From positions 1 through 32,399 of the forward strand of contig JANQSF010000076.1 of assembly GCA_028284155.1 (NCBI GenBank): 32,399 nt of DNA, read 5' to 3'. The position numbers and the translations under genes are program-made. Of the stretch, positions 9,195 to 17,860 are shown in pieces; the stretch's first letter is position 1; each line of letters starts with the position of its first letter. Source of the stretch: Phycisphaeraceae bacterium (GTDB taxonomy: Bacteria > Planctomycetota > Phycisphaerae > Phycisphaerales > Phycisphaeraceae). The notes under the pieces are model-generated. The model did no database searches and had not been told where the DNA came from. It was given only the letters and a program-made list of their open reading frames with translations.

Positions 9195-9208
9195 CACCCT
9201 CTTGGGTG
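9195..9208 (-). other. Leader hairpin CACCC-AAGA-GGGTG
   Basis: Read on the minus strand, this inverted repeat has 5-bp arms and an AAGA loop. It lies just after the predicted transcription start of the wecA operon. The leader of the exosortase gene contains a hairpin with the same CC-AAGA-GG apex (19747-19762). No U-tract follows, so it is not a simple terminator. Confidence 0.35.
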
Positions 9209-9223
9209 ACTTGGGCAGATCTA

Positions 9224-9269
9224 TTTATAACTCACCAATTCCCGGTTCAACAATCCCCCAAAGGGGGGG
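9224..9269 (-). promoter_or_regulatory. CCCC-N-GGGG box plus -10 hexamer, wecA operon promoter
   Basis: On the minus strand a CCCCCCC-TTT-GGGGG inverted repeat (9255-9269) is followed after exactly 25 nt by TATAAA (9224-9229). TTGTTG or TTGAAC may serve as a poor -35. The box edge would sit near -37, typical of an activator site next to RNA polymerase. The predicted start is near 9217, leaving a ~245-nt leader before the ATG at 8972. The same layout occurs upstream of five other units in the window. Confidence 0.6.
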
Positions 9270-9308
9270 CCAAATCAGAATCAACGAGGAATACATACAG
9301 GCGCAGCA

Positions 9309-9324
9309 CTAGGGTATACCCTAG
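9309..9324. promoter_or_regulatory. 16-bp perfect palindrome upstream of the wecA operon promoter
   Basis: CTAGGGTATACCCTAG is a perfect spacerless palindrome between the stop of the flavoprotein gene (9356) and the CCCC-N-GGGG promoter, centred about 90 bp upstream of its -10. No T-run flanks it, so a terminator role is unlikely. It may be an additional operator. Confidence 0.4.
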
Positions 9325-9355
9325 ATCGTGGTCGATTTCCGCTTATTCTCTCCTC

Positions 9356-10996
9356 TCAGCGATTGGGACAGTATCGGCCGGGGGCGATCACGCCTTTCGG
9401 GTCGATCGCATCCTTGATCTTGCTAACCAGATTCCAATGCGCTAACTCCGGATCCACGACAAGTTCCATGGACTGCGTACCGACGCGATAAGGCAGACAC
9501 CCAAGCGACCGGCCCGCGTCGAACAAGGCTTGGTAGCACGCCCTGGCCTGTTCAGTCTGAGTTGGATCACTCTTGTCAAACAGGATTGGAACAGTGCTGT
9601 CAAAGCAACGGTCAGAGATTGAGGTCAGAGTGATGAGCGGTTCCATTCCATGCGATTGGCACGTCGCGGTCGCCATTTCCACGTATTGCCGAACGCAACT
9701 GCTGGTCATCGGTACGAGAGGCGAGTACCAGGTCAGTCCACAGCCATCCCGCGCAGGGTCGATTGGAAGGCCCGGCGCAGGCGTTGTACCGGACCGCCAA
9801 TAAGCAAGCGGTAGCGCCACTTCACTGGGCTCGCCTGCGAAATTGCTGAGAGCAGCCTCAATCGTTGAGAGGCGCCTGGCGGTCTGAGAGGCGAATCGCC
9901 CGGGCATTCGCTGGGCAAGGCTTCGCATTCTCGTGACGGTTTGACGACGCAGAAACACCATTCGCTTGACCATCGGGCCCAGTTCACGGCGAATGATCTT
10001 TCGCACAGCGCGCAGTACCGTCGGGTCCCCATAAAGAGCGCCCGCTCCCATCCAGGCCCCCAATCCGTGATGTTTCGACGCCCGCCTGATCCAATCGTCC
10101 TCAATCAAGCCATCGTCGCCGATCGCGTCGCTGGGATAAGGTTCAATCATCGCCAGCACGCGATGTTGATTCATCAGATTGACTGCGCTGACAGCGGACC
10201 CAACCGATCTCAGTATCGTGCGGACACGATCTACGACGGCTTCAAGTTGATCATCGCGCTCAACACTGAAGAAGAACCCCATTGAACACGTTGGCTCAGG
10301 GGCCAAAGCGATGGTCGCCTGAGTAACGATTCCAAGGTTGCTCTGTGTGAACAGCCCGTCCACATAGGGTCCGATACCCCACTTGAACGCCCGATCAACC
10401 TGTTGCCCTCCCAACTCTGACAAGGCAGAACGGTACAAAGACCCGTCAGGCAAGACGGCCTCAAAGGCCGTAACCGCGGCGAAGTGATCGCTGTACGGCG
10501 TAATCCCGTAACCACGCTCCAGTACATTGCCAAGAACACTCGCCTCCGGTCCCGCACCTGTCGCCGGCACCAGAAATGGATACTCACCATCCCGCAGAAA
10601 CTCCGACAACTGCTGCTGACTAACGCCTGGCTCCAAGGTGACCAGACCCAGGTCCGCGTCAAACTCGGAGATTCGATTGAGCGATGACAGATCAACGACA
10701 ATTTGATTGGGACCGGTGGGAGTCGCCGTCCCGTAACCCCAGTTCTTTCCGCGTGAAACCGGGTAGAGGGCTATGCCACTCTCCCGAGCGGTATCGACAA
10801 TACTCCGAACGTCTGAGACGGCCTGGGGCCGAACGACCGCGACCGGCGCGTACGCGTCTGGCGTCGTGAACTTCGCGAATCGATCGAGATCGTCCACTTC
10901 GACATTCGTCAAGAGTTCGCCGTCCACTGCCGGCAACGACGGTGCGGTCGCCGTTGTCGATTGAGGCACCGGAATCAAAGCAGATTGATCGCTCAT
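9356..10996 (-). CDS. FAD-dependent oxidoreductase of the VAO/PCMH family
   Basis: From the chosen ATG the protein has 546 residues. An FAD_binding_4 domain occupies the N-terminal half: PVAVVRPQAVSDVRSIVDTARESG, the PP-loop segment PVSRGKNWGYG (near 85-95), VTLEPGVSQQQLSEFL, VPATGAGPEASVLGN, and GLFTQSNLGIVTQATIAL. RGKNWGYG is characteristic of 4-cresol dehydrogenase/vanillyl-alcohol oxidase relatives. A substrate-binding cap domain and a VVDPELAHWNLVSKIKDAIDP C-terminus follow. The substrate is unknown; family members oxidise phenols, alcohols or sugars. The ATG at 10994-10996 has AAGGGG 8 nt upstream. Longer in-frame extensions would overlap the sulfotransferase gene that ends at 11067. 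It forms a two-gene unit with that sulfotransferase, 70 nt apart. Confidence 0.83.
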   Translation of the reverse strand: MSDQSALIPVPQSTTATAPSLPAVDGELLTNVEVDDLDRFAKFTTPDAYAPVAVVRPQAVSDVRSIVDTARESGIALYPVSRGKNWGYGTATPTGPNQIVVDLSSLNRISEFDADLGLVTLEPGVSQQQLSEFLRDGEYPFLVPATGAGPEASVLGNVLERGYGITPYSDHFAAVTAFEAVLPDGSLYRSALSELGGQQVDRAFKWGIGPYVDGLFTQSNLGIVTQATIALAPEPTCSMGFFFSVERDDQLEAVVDRVRTILRSVGSAVSAVNLMNQHRVLAMIEPYPSDAIGDDGLIEDDWIRRASKHHGLGAWMGAGALYGDPTVLRAVRKIIRRELGPMVKRMVFLRRQTVTRMRSLAQRMPGRFASQTARRLSTIEAALSNFAGEPSEVALPLAYWRSGTTPAPGLPIDPARDGCGLTWYSPLVPMTSSCVRQYVEMATATCQSHGMEPLITLTSISDRCFDSTVPILFDKSDPTQTEQARACYQALFDAGRSLGCLPYRVGTQSMELVVDPELAHWNLVSKIKDAIDPKGVIAPGRYCPNR

Positions 10997-11066
10997 TCTG
11001 AAGATCCCCTTCTTCATCCTCTTAGGTCGGAGGATGAACGATCCAACTCCACGACCAGCCCCCTGG

Positions 11067-12203
11067 TCACGCCACTTTCGAACACTCGCCAGCGTCGGCC
11101 GCTCCCGGTTGCTGAAGCGCCGGCCCGGGAGGCTCATATCCCCATCGGTCCAATGTGAAACCCCAATGTTCCTCCACGCGGCGCCGCGTCTTGTCGTCAA
11201 GGACGTATTGGTTCTTTCGGTAGTCGGCTTGGCTTTCCACGAACTCGCTCATGGCCGGCTGAGCCCGAGCGTAACCCGATAGATCCAAGGCCTGGTATAT
11301 GTGGCGGACGCTGGCAATCGGGTCTGCTTCCAGATCCTCGAACCGCAATTCAACGAGTCGATCCGGCGGTATGAGTGACCGCTGGTCAAAGTAGGCTTGC
11401 ATCAGGCTGATATAATCTGATAGCACCTGCCGCTCCACGGCCTCGGCCGTGGTACGCTGCAGTCCGAACCGACGAATGGTTGACAACCGCATCTTGAGCG
11501 TGGAGGGATACACGACATACGGGTTGCGATAGATGTGGACGAATCGAGCGTCAGGAAACAGCTCCAGCAACGTCCTGATCCGGGCCGTGTTCGGCGGGTT
11601 CTTCAGTACCAGCCTGCGTCCCCCGCTGTCCAGGGTGACAGCCTTGAGAAACCACACATAGTCACGTTTCCACCGCTCGACCAACGGCTGGTCAACGTCC
11701 TCGAAAAGAACTGCTTGGCGAAACAACCGCTCGGCCTGTGCGGGGAAATAGAGGCAATTAAAAAAGGAAAGCGGACTCAGCGCTGCCATGGCCGCATCTT
11801 CTTCGTACGAGGCATCCAGCGTCACCTCAACTGAGTCCATGGGCCGTCGATCAGGCAAGAATCGCGCGTAAAGACGACGGAGGCACCTGATCGCCAGAAA
11901 GCTCCGGGGCGACATCGTGTGCCAGACAGTCGCCGGCGCCACACTCGGGTCCTGACTGAGTAATTCGTGTAGATAGGTGGTCCCACTGCGCCAGTGGCCC
12001 ACGATGAAGATCGGAGACTCTTTGAACTCGGTTCGATTAACGCTGGCCCCATACTGCAGTCTTGATCGCCACCGTCCTGGCTCATTTATCAGTGATAGCA
12101 CGCCGGTTAGCGCGAGACGGGCCAAACTGCCCCTTTCCACGCCGCCTACGTGGTGCATGGTCTTCACCAACTGCATGAAAGACGCACCCGCCAAGGGGTG
12201 CAC
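11067..12203 (-). CDS. Sulfotransferase family protein (second in window)
   Basis: The protein has about 378 residues. The PAPS 5'-loop reads FIVGHWRSGTTYLHELL (66-82), a RLVLKNPPNTARIRTLLELFP segment supplies the conserved mid-domain, and FVHIYRNPYVVYPSTLKM carries the 3'-phosphate site. This is the Sulfotransfer_3 pattern with an RNP instead of an RDG motif, so it belongs to a different subgroup from the gene at 2807. The GTG at 12201-12203 was chosen because TGAGG lies 5 nt upstream and the protein then begins at the HPLAG segment. A TTG at 12240-12242 would add 13 residues. It lies just downstream of a strong terminator, so it needs its own promoter in the ~90 bp between; none is obvious there. 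The acceptor is unknown. Confidence 0.82.
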   Translation of the reverse strand: MHPLAGASFMQLVKTMHHVGGVERGSLARLALTGVLSLINEPGRWRSRLQYGASVNRTEFKESPIFIVGHWRSGTTYLHELLSQDPSVAPATVWHTMSPRSFLAIRCLRRLYARFLPDRRPMDSVEVTLDASYEEDAAMAALSPLSFFNCLYFPAQAERLFRQAVLFEDVDQPLVERWKRDYVWFLKAVTLDSGGRRLVLKNPPNTARIRTLLELFPDARFVHIYRNPYVVYPSTLKMRLSTIRRFGLQRTTAEAVERQVLSDYISLMQAYFDQRSLIPPDRLVELRFEDLEADPIASVRHIYQALDLSGYARAQPAMSEFVESQADYRKNQYVLDDKTRRRVEEHWGFTLDRWGYEPPGPALQQPGAADAGECSKVA

Positions 12204-12331
12204 GTAGACCTCACCTAACGGGATGGCCAGACCTGACGGCAAAAGGCACCTTTTATTAGAGAGGGCTCCTCCCTGCCAAGAGATTGAATCGGAGAGACCC
12301 TATCGGTACTTAAGACACGTTCGAACTCCAA

Positions 12332-12365
12332 TAAAAAACGGCCCCTCAAAGAGGGGCCGTTTTAT
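12332..12365. terminator. Strong bidirectional Rho-independent terminator
   Basis: A 13-bp perfect stem (arms 12335-12347 and 12351-12363, GC core CGGCCCCTC) closes on an AAA loop. It is flanked by A-rich sequence on one side and T-rich on the other, so it can act on both strands. It lies 39 nt after the stop of the sorting-tail protein gene at 12404 and ends that minus-strand transcript. Confidence 0.93.
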
Positions 12366-12403
12366 CAAAGTGTCATTCAGGTTTAGATCATAAGAATCGA
12401 CGA

Positions 12404-13354
12404 TCAAGCGGTGCGATTTCGCCGACGCTGGGTCATGCCGATCATTCCCAGCATTGCAAGTCCGAGAACGCTCGCCGTAGGCGTCGGGATAAAGAGCGCG
12501 GCAATGTTACCGTCGCCAACAACCCATTGGTTGTTGGTACCAGTAAAATCACCCTGACCGGCGATATCTGCAAAGGCACCACCTGGAGAAAGCTCTGCCT
12601 TTTCAATCTGTGGCAGTTCCCCATTACCGTCACCGATCTGGTCCAGCGCGAAATTGAACCCCGGGTTGGCAGAGCCAGCCAAGCGGATCGAATAGAAGTT
12701 ATCGCTTGTCACCACACCGAACTCGGCAGCGTGGCTGGAAAAATCAAAGTTGGAGTGTGTATCCAAATCGTCGACCACGTTTCCGGATACACCCTCAGTC
12801 TTCATCGAATTATTCACGTATACGCGAAGAATCGCGTCAGCTGAAAACTCGGGGATCGTTATTGTGTTACCGGCATCGCTCGGATCGACAATCGTTACAT
12901 CCGCATCATGGTGGACCAGCAAGAATCCAGCAGATGCATCCATTCCATTGGCGAACGCCAACTCACCGACCACCACGCCTTCGATCGAGACGTCCATTGA
13001 ATCGAGACTCATGCGCTCGGAGGTCTTGGGCGAACCGGCAGCATTGTCGAGGTGAAAAACACCATCGGGGTCCAGAATGGCCGTCGATCCGAGAGTCTGC
13101 GTCGCCGGCGTCAAGAACGAGGCGTTGTAGATACCAACAACGATATCTCCCTCGGTCGCGGCACCGATACTACCTCCGCCGAGCACGACCAGTGAGATCG
13201 ATGCACTGTCGTCTTCGATGACAGTGGGCGTGCCTTCGGGTGAATCCTTAATGATCGATTTGATGATGCTGTTCACAGAAGCGGCCCGAACTTGGCCGGT
13301 AAACAACACAACCACCACGGCTGCGACGATCAGACTGGTTAGGCGCGATTTCAT
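12404..13354 (-). CDS. Secreted protein with PTPT-type PEP-CTERM sorting tail (exosortase substrate)
   Basis: The protein has 316 residues. A signal peptide spans residues 1-25 (MKSRLTSLIVAAVVVVLF, then cleavage after VRAA). The body is acidic and rich in G, S, T and D, suggesting a beta-structured extracellular protein without a recognised domain. The last 28 residues are a tripartite sorting signal: the PTPTA motif (from 290), a hydrophobic stretch VLGLAMLGMIGM, then QRRRNR. PTPT replaces the canonical PEP. The likely fate is export by Sec and recognition by the exosortase encoded 5 kb upstream. AGGAG lies 9 nt before the ATG. It has its own CCCC-N-GGGG promoter and its own terminator, so it is a monocistronic unit. 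Confidence 0.85.
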   Translation of the reverse strand: MKSRLTSLIVAAVVVVLFTGQVRAASVNSIIKSIIKDSPEGTPTVIEDDSASISLVVLGGGSIGAATEGDIVVGIYNASFLTPATQTLGSTAILDPDGVFHLDNAAGSPKTSERMSLDSMDVSIEGVVVGELAFANGMDASAGFLLVHHDADVTIVDPSDAGNTITIPEFSADAILRVYVNNSMKTEGVSGNVVDDLDTHSNFDFSSHAAEFGVVTSDNFYSIRLAGSANPGFNFALDQIGDGNGELPQIEKAELSPGGAFADIAGQGDFTGTNNQWVVGDGNIAALFIPTPTASVLGLAMLGMIGMTQRRRNRTA

Positions 13355-13403
13355 TCTGCGGAACTCCTGCGTGCGTGTTCAATCTAAATACACTATCGGA
13401 CAC

Positions 13404-13449
13404 AGTCTAAGTTCAGTCCTTGCCCTCGTATACCCCCCTCAATTGGGGG
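13404..13449 (-). promoter_or_regulatory. CCCC-N-GGGG box plus -10 hexamer, promoter of the PTPT-tail gene
   Basis: On the minus strand CCCCC-N6-GGGGG (13434-13449, one extra G at 13433) is followed after 24 nt by TAGACT (13404-13409). The predicted start near 13397 gives a ~43-nt leader with AGGAG before the ATG at 13354. The layout is the same as in the other five promoters. Confidence 0.55.
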
Positions 13450-13616
13450 CTCAGCACTAAATGGGACTCAAACGACTGCCCCACCAATTCAGACCTACTT
13501 TACTGGCGGGAGGCCGCCATTCCATCCCCCGGAACAGGGAAATCACGAAACTTTGAGTACATCGCTCTTCACGACGAATTCCGATCAAGTAAGTTCATAT
13601 ATTCCAGCATTTTACA

Positions 13617-16600
13617 CTATTTTTTCTCGATCCGGTCTCGAATCTGGCCAAGCCGAACGCGCTCTGATCTCGATAGAGTAACAATCGTTCCCCTGTCGAG
13701 TTCGCTCTGCAATGCGTTGAAAAGGGCTTGTGCCTCAGCCTTTCGGCTATCTTCGATCAGAGCACTGATGAGATTCAACCGCCACAACACGCTTTGCGGC
13801 TGTATCTTCACCGCCCGCCGCATGGTTTCAACAGCCTCTGCGGCTTTTCCGTTGGCGACCTGCGCTGATGCAAGCGTGTCGAGGTAGGCGGGCTGCGACG
13901 AGTCTATCTCGACAGCCCCTTGAGCCAATCTCAGCGCTTCCTGGCTGTTCTTGTTGGCTGCCATTAGAACCATGGCTAGATTGTTCAAGGCTGGCGCATT
14001 CTTGGCACTTAGTTGAATGGACTGTCGGTAACTTGCCTCAGCCATCGCAAGATCACCTTTCGCTTCGGCGAGACTCCCATGGATTAGCAGCACCTCTGCC
14101 GTTCGATCGGGGCGTTTCACGAGCGCCTCGACCTCTCGAAGGGCACGGTCACGATACTCTGAACCGTCCGGCCGCGCGGCCAAATGTGCCCATGCCTCGG
14201 CCATAGCAAGCGATTCATTCGGGTTGTCACTCGGCACAAACGCTGCAAGTTGATTCAACAGCAACGACGCGACCCGCGTGTCCTTTGCTTCACGCACGGC
14301 TAAGCGACGCCAGACAAATCGCCACTGAATATCGTTCTTACCGAGAGGAGCCAGCCATTCCAGCAATTCCTCAGTCATGCCATCAGCCAGTTGGGCATTC
14401 GCGTAGGCGGCCAGCACTTCCTTCGAGCCCTGCTCGGCCGGCTTCTTCAAGGCGGCTTCCACAAATGGGTGAATCGCTTTCAGCGCAGACTGGGCATCGC
14501 CGGATGCAAGGTGCGCCTGGGTTTCGAGTACGGCGGCTCTGCTCGCCCGTTGTCCGGATCGCGATTGCCATTCGCGTGCCACCGTTATCGTCTCCTGCCA
14601 TCGTTCGGCGCCAGACAACGCGGCGGTTGCCAATGCCGCAGGCCTTACGGCCGTGGGGAATGCCTCCATGGCGCGCGTTGCAACGCGCGCCGCAGCATCA
14701 TTCTGCCCAAGCGCAAGGCTGGTCGATGCGACTAGGTTCTGTAATGTCACGTAGGAGGGGTAACGGTCAGCCAACCCGCCAAGTTCGCGCATCAGCGATC
14801 CCAGAGTCTTCTGTCTTTCTTCGGATTCGACAACGATCGTCAGTGTTCTGGCTGCAACCTGTTGGTGTTTCATGTCCGTAATCAGGTCAGACACCATCGG
14901 GTGCAGTCGGTCGAGCTGAACAGAACGTTCGATCAAAGGGACCTGGCGTGCCAAGAATGCAATGCCCACATCGTCGGGGAGGTTTGAACGCGCAGCACTA
15001 ATCACAGTGGAGGCATCCGACAGGCGTTGTTGCCGCACGAGGTGGGCTGCGTACTGTCTCCATGCGTTGGCATTGGTTGGAGCAGCCCGGGTCGCGGCAC
15101 GGAACAATTCCGTCGCTTTGTCTGGGTCGCCAAAGCGGCTGTGATGATCGGCGTACAGCAGTTCCCGGATGCCGGCAGCCAAATTGATGGCTTGTAGACG
15201 ATCCAGCGTCTTGGAAGCAGAGTCTTTGTCGCCGATGCTGGCGAAGAAGTTGGCGGTCAGTTGCAAGACCAGCGGATTGGGGTCGCCCTCCTTCGCCAAC
15301 ATCGCTTCGAAGATTGGGCGGGCTTTCTCTGGTTGATTCCGAAGCCAATAAAGGCGAGCCAGGAGGATGTCGGGCTCCCGTTCCAACGCGACCGAATCCG
15401 GCCCAGTTGTCTCGTCCGCCGCGTCGATCTGCAGAGCGTGAATGGCCAGATCCGTCGCTCCCTGAGCGGCCAGCAACTGGGCCACTTGACGACGCTCGCG
15501 GCGCGACAGAATCCGACGGTCCAGCAACCGGTCAATCTGTTCGCGACTGGCAGCAAAATCACCCACCGATTGCAATGCCGCGGCGAGTTGAAGCGCGATA
15601 TCCGTACGTTGGGGACTCAACTGGTGGGCGGTTTGGAGTTGTTCCACCGCTCCGGGCAAGTTGTCGAGACGGATCATGCAGACTGCCAGCAATCGACGCG
15701 CGTCGGCCTGGCTGAATGACGACTCAACGGCCTCGTTCAACAGGCTGGCCGCCTCCTTGGCGGTTGCCTCTTCCTCGTCGCGCGACAGGAGCCAACGTGC
15801 CTGGGCCAGACGCCACTCAACGGCATCCTCTCCTCCTAGTTTTCGCATGCGTCCAATCACTCGCGAGATAAACTCACGTTCAGATTGCACGGCGGGAATG
15901 CGCAACGCCCTTCTTTGAATCGTTGTATTTTCAGGAAAGTCATCTGCTAACGCCACCCACGCAGGCCCGGCATCGGTGTGCCCAAGGTCACTGAGCAACT
16001 GAGCCCTCGCCAGCCGCCAATTTGAAGCAGAGCGCCCGTCGCTTGATTGAGCCCACTCGCGATCGAACAACCCAAGTGCAGCAACCTGATCGCGAACACT
16101 TCCGTCGCCTGCGCGCGCCAAGTAGTAGGCATACTCTGGTGAGGTACCATGAACATCCTTCAATCGCGCCAGGATCACCGATTCAAGCGCCAGCCCTTCC
16201 GACTTTGAAACTTCAGCAAGCCGCAGCAGCGTCCGAGTAGGCGGAAGGTCGTCTGGAACTAGAACGGCGGTCAACTTCTCCCGTGCCTTGTCAGCCTGCT
16301 CAAACCGGGCCAACAGACGGACGTACATCGGCAACGTCTGCGGCTCACTAGGGACATATTGCTGAATCTGCTCTACGAGCCGGAGTAACGGTCCCGGGTT
16401 AATCCGATCCTGACCGAGCGAATCGGCAGCCAAAGCCAAAGCAATTGCCGCCTCAACACTGCCAGGAGATCGCATGATTGCTTCGCGTGCCGCCTGCATG
16501 CCCTCGATACCGCGCCCTTGAGCGGCAAACGAACGCGCCAAGCGCACACGAGGCAATGGCCAAGCGGGCGCAGCTGCAGCAGATTCCCGCCAACAGTCCA

Positions 16601-17825
16601 AGGCACGTTGAGTCTCGTCTAAAGCTAGATGCGCCATCCCTTTCAATAGCAATATGTGCGGTTCGTTTGGTACGCGTTGCAGCGCCCCTTCCGTCAGCCG
16701 AACGACCCGCGGCGCATCGGGCGTGCCGGCAAAGATTACACTCTCAAACAGAGGTACCCACGCGACAGCAATCGTATCGCCCGGCCGCGCCGCCAATTCG
16801 GCGACAACCTTTTGTGCCGCCGAACGATCTCCTTGCGCGTTCAGTCCAAGAGCCTTGAAGACAAGCAATTGAGTGTCAGCGCCAACACCCTCGCGCGCGA
16901 CTGCCGAAAGGTACTGGATCAGCTGGTCCGGCTTACCTGATTGCCAAAGTCGCGCCGCATAGGCCCTCTTCAAACGAATGTCGCTCGACTCATTCGCCAC
17001 CTGCTTGAGTCGATCAGTCGCAATCGTGTGTTCCCCGAGCAAGTCGAGATGGTCGACAAGAATCCTGTTGAACTCGTATTCGACAACATCGGCGGTCGCT
17101 ACATTTTTGAACCAATGCAACGCACTTTCGCGCTCGCCAACTACGTAGTAGGCGACCGCAAGCAACAATGAAAAACGCATCTCCTTGGGATACTGAGCCT
17201 GCAAACCTTTGACATAATTGACCAGTTCCTCCGAAGTCGCATTAGAACGCCGCTTAATCTCCAATACGAGCAGGTGACCCTCAAGATCCGTGACGTCAAC
17301 TTGCGCCGCCATGAGTGCCGCTGGCAGCGCTTCATCATACCGCCCCAACCGTGCTAGTGCCGTGGCTTTGGTGGACAAGGCTTCGACGTCGCCGGCATTG
17401 CGCTGCAGCAACTCTTCGGCCATATCCAAGGCTTCTGTTACGTAACTGAGGCGCCAATAGACACCCATTAGCTCGCGGCGCCCTGCTTCATGTTCGGGGG
17501 CAATCTGCAACAAGTGACGGAACGCGGCAATGGCTTGCTTGTCATGCTTGCCACGATCGTCAGCTACCTGCAAGCGCGCTCGAGCATATGCATATATCGC
17601 TTCAACATCGTCATCATTCTCGCGAAGATACTGACCAAGCAGCTTTAACGCTTTACGGTGGTTTCCCTCCTCAAATGCGCGAATACCCTCCGGCCCGTAA
17701 GCCATTAATTCTTCTCGAATCTGCGACTTGCGAATCACAACAACACCCAACGTAAACGCCGCCAGCGTAAACAACACCACCAGCACGAAGACCAGCCGAC
17801 GCGGAACTCTCCGGAATCCAAGCAT
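13617..17825 (-). CDS. Giant membrane-anchored tetratricopeptide-repeat protein
   Basis: The protein has 1402 residues. One N-terminal membrane segment (VFVLVVLFTLAAFTLGVVVI, ~12-31) follows a basic start, so the rest is probably periplasmic. Nearly the whole chain is helical TPR-like repeats: clear units at ~48-130 (RAFEEGNHRKALKLLGQYL), ~140-180, ~385-410, and a C-terminal series including ALNNLAMVLMAANKNSQEAL and PAYLDTLASAQVANGKAAEA. It is 35 nt downstream of the exosortase gene and certainly co-transcribed. TPR proteins of ~900 residues (PrsT type) accompany exosortases in proteobacteria, and this could be a planctomycete counterpart. That link is by context only, because no lipobox is present. 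A scaffold for export or sorting is inferred. The Shine-Dalgarno is weak. Confidence 0.88.
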   Translation of the reverse strand: MLGFRRVPRRLVFVLVVLFTLAAFTLGVVVIRKSQIREELMAYGPEGIRAFEEGNHRKALKLLGQYLRENDDDVEAIYAYARARLQVADDRGKHDKQAIAAFRHLLQIAPEHEAGRRELMGVYWRLSYVTEALDMAEELLQRNAGDVEALSTKATALARLGRYDEALPAALMAAQVDVTDLEGHLLVLEIKRRSNATSEELVNYVKGLQAQYPKEMRFSLLLAVAYYVVGERESALHWFKNVATADVVEYEFNRILVDHLDLLGEHTIATDRLKQVANESSDIRLKRAYAARLWQSGKPDQLIQYLSAVAREGVGADTQLLVFKALGLNAQGDRSAAQKVVAELAARPGDTIAVAWVPLFESVIFAGTPDAPRVVRLTEGALQRVPNEPHILLLKGMAHLALDETQRALDCWRESAAAAPAWPLPRVRLARSFAAQGRGIEGMQAAREAIMRSPGSVEAAIALALAADSLGQDRINPGPLLRLVEQIQQYVPSEPQTLPMYVRLLARFEQADKAREKLTAVLVPDDLPPTRTLLRLAEVSKSEGLALESVILARLKDVHGTSPEYAYYLARAGDGSVRDQVAALGLFDREWAQSSDGRSASNWRLARAQLLSDLGHTDAGPAWVALADDFPENTTIQRRALRIPAVQSEREFISRVIGRMRKLGGEDAVEWRLAQARWLLSRDEEEATAKEAASLLNEAVESSFSQADARRLLAVCMIRLDNLPGAVEQLQTAHQLSPQRTDIALQLAAALQSVGDFAASREQIDRLLDRRILSRRERRQVAQLLAAQGATDLAIHALQIDAADETTGPDSVALEREPDILLARLYWLRNQPEKARPIFEAMLAKEGDPNPLVLQLTANFFASIGDKDSASKTLDRLQAINLAAGIRELLYADHHSRFGDPDKATELFRAATRAAPTNANAWRQYAAHLVRQQRLSDASTVISAARSNLPDDVGIAFLARQVPLIERSVQLDRLHPMVSDLITDMKHQQVAARTLTIVVESEERQKTLGSLMRELGGLADRYPSYVTLQNLVASTSLALGQNDAAARVATRAMEAFPTAVRPAALATAALSGAERWQETITVAREWQSRSGQRASRAAVLETQAHLASGDAQSALKAIHPFVEAALKKPAEQGSKEVLAAYANAQLADGMTEELLEWLAPLGKNDIQWRFVWRRLAVREAKDTRVASLLLNQLAAFVPSDNPNESLAMAEAWAHLAARPDGSEYRDRALREVEALVKRPDRTAEVLLIHGSLAEAKGDLAMAEASYRQSIQLSAKNAPALNNLAMVLMAANKNSQEALRLAQGAVEIDSSQPAYLDTLASAQVANGKAAEAVETMRRAVKIQPQSVLWRLNLISALIEDSRKAEAQALFNALQSELDRGTIVTLSRSERVRLGQIRDRIEKK

Positions 17826-17860
17826 GTTTAAACTCTGAATTGGGCGGTTTGTAAATCGCG

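Noticed and set aside
11001..11200. N-terminal extension of the VAO-type flavoprotein up to 11200
   Set aside because: It would overlap the 3' end of the sulfotransferase gene by more than 130 bp. The ATG at 10996 has AAGGGG at good spacing and starts close to the FAD domain.
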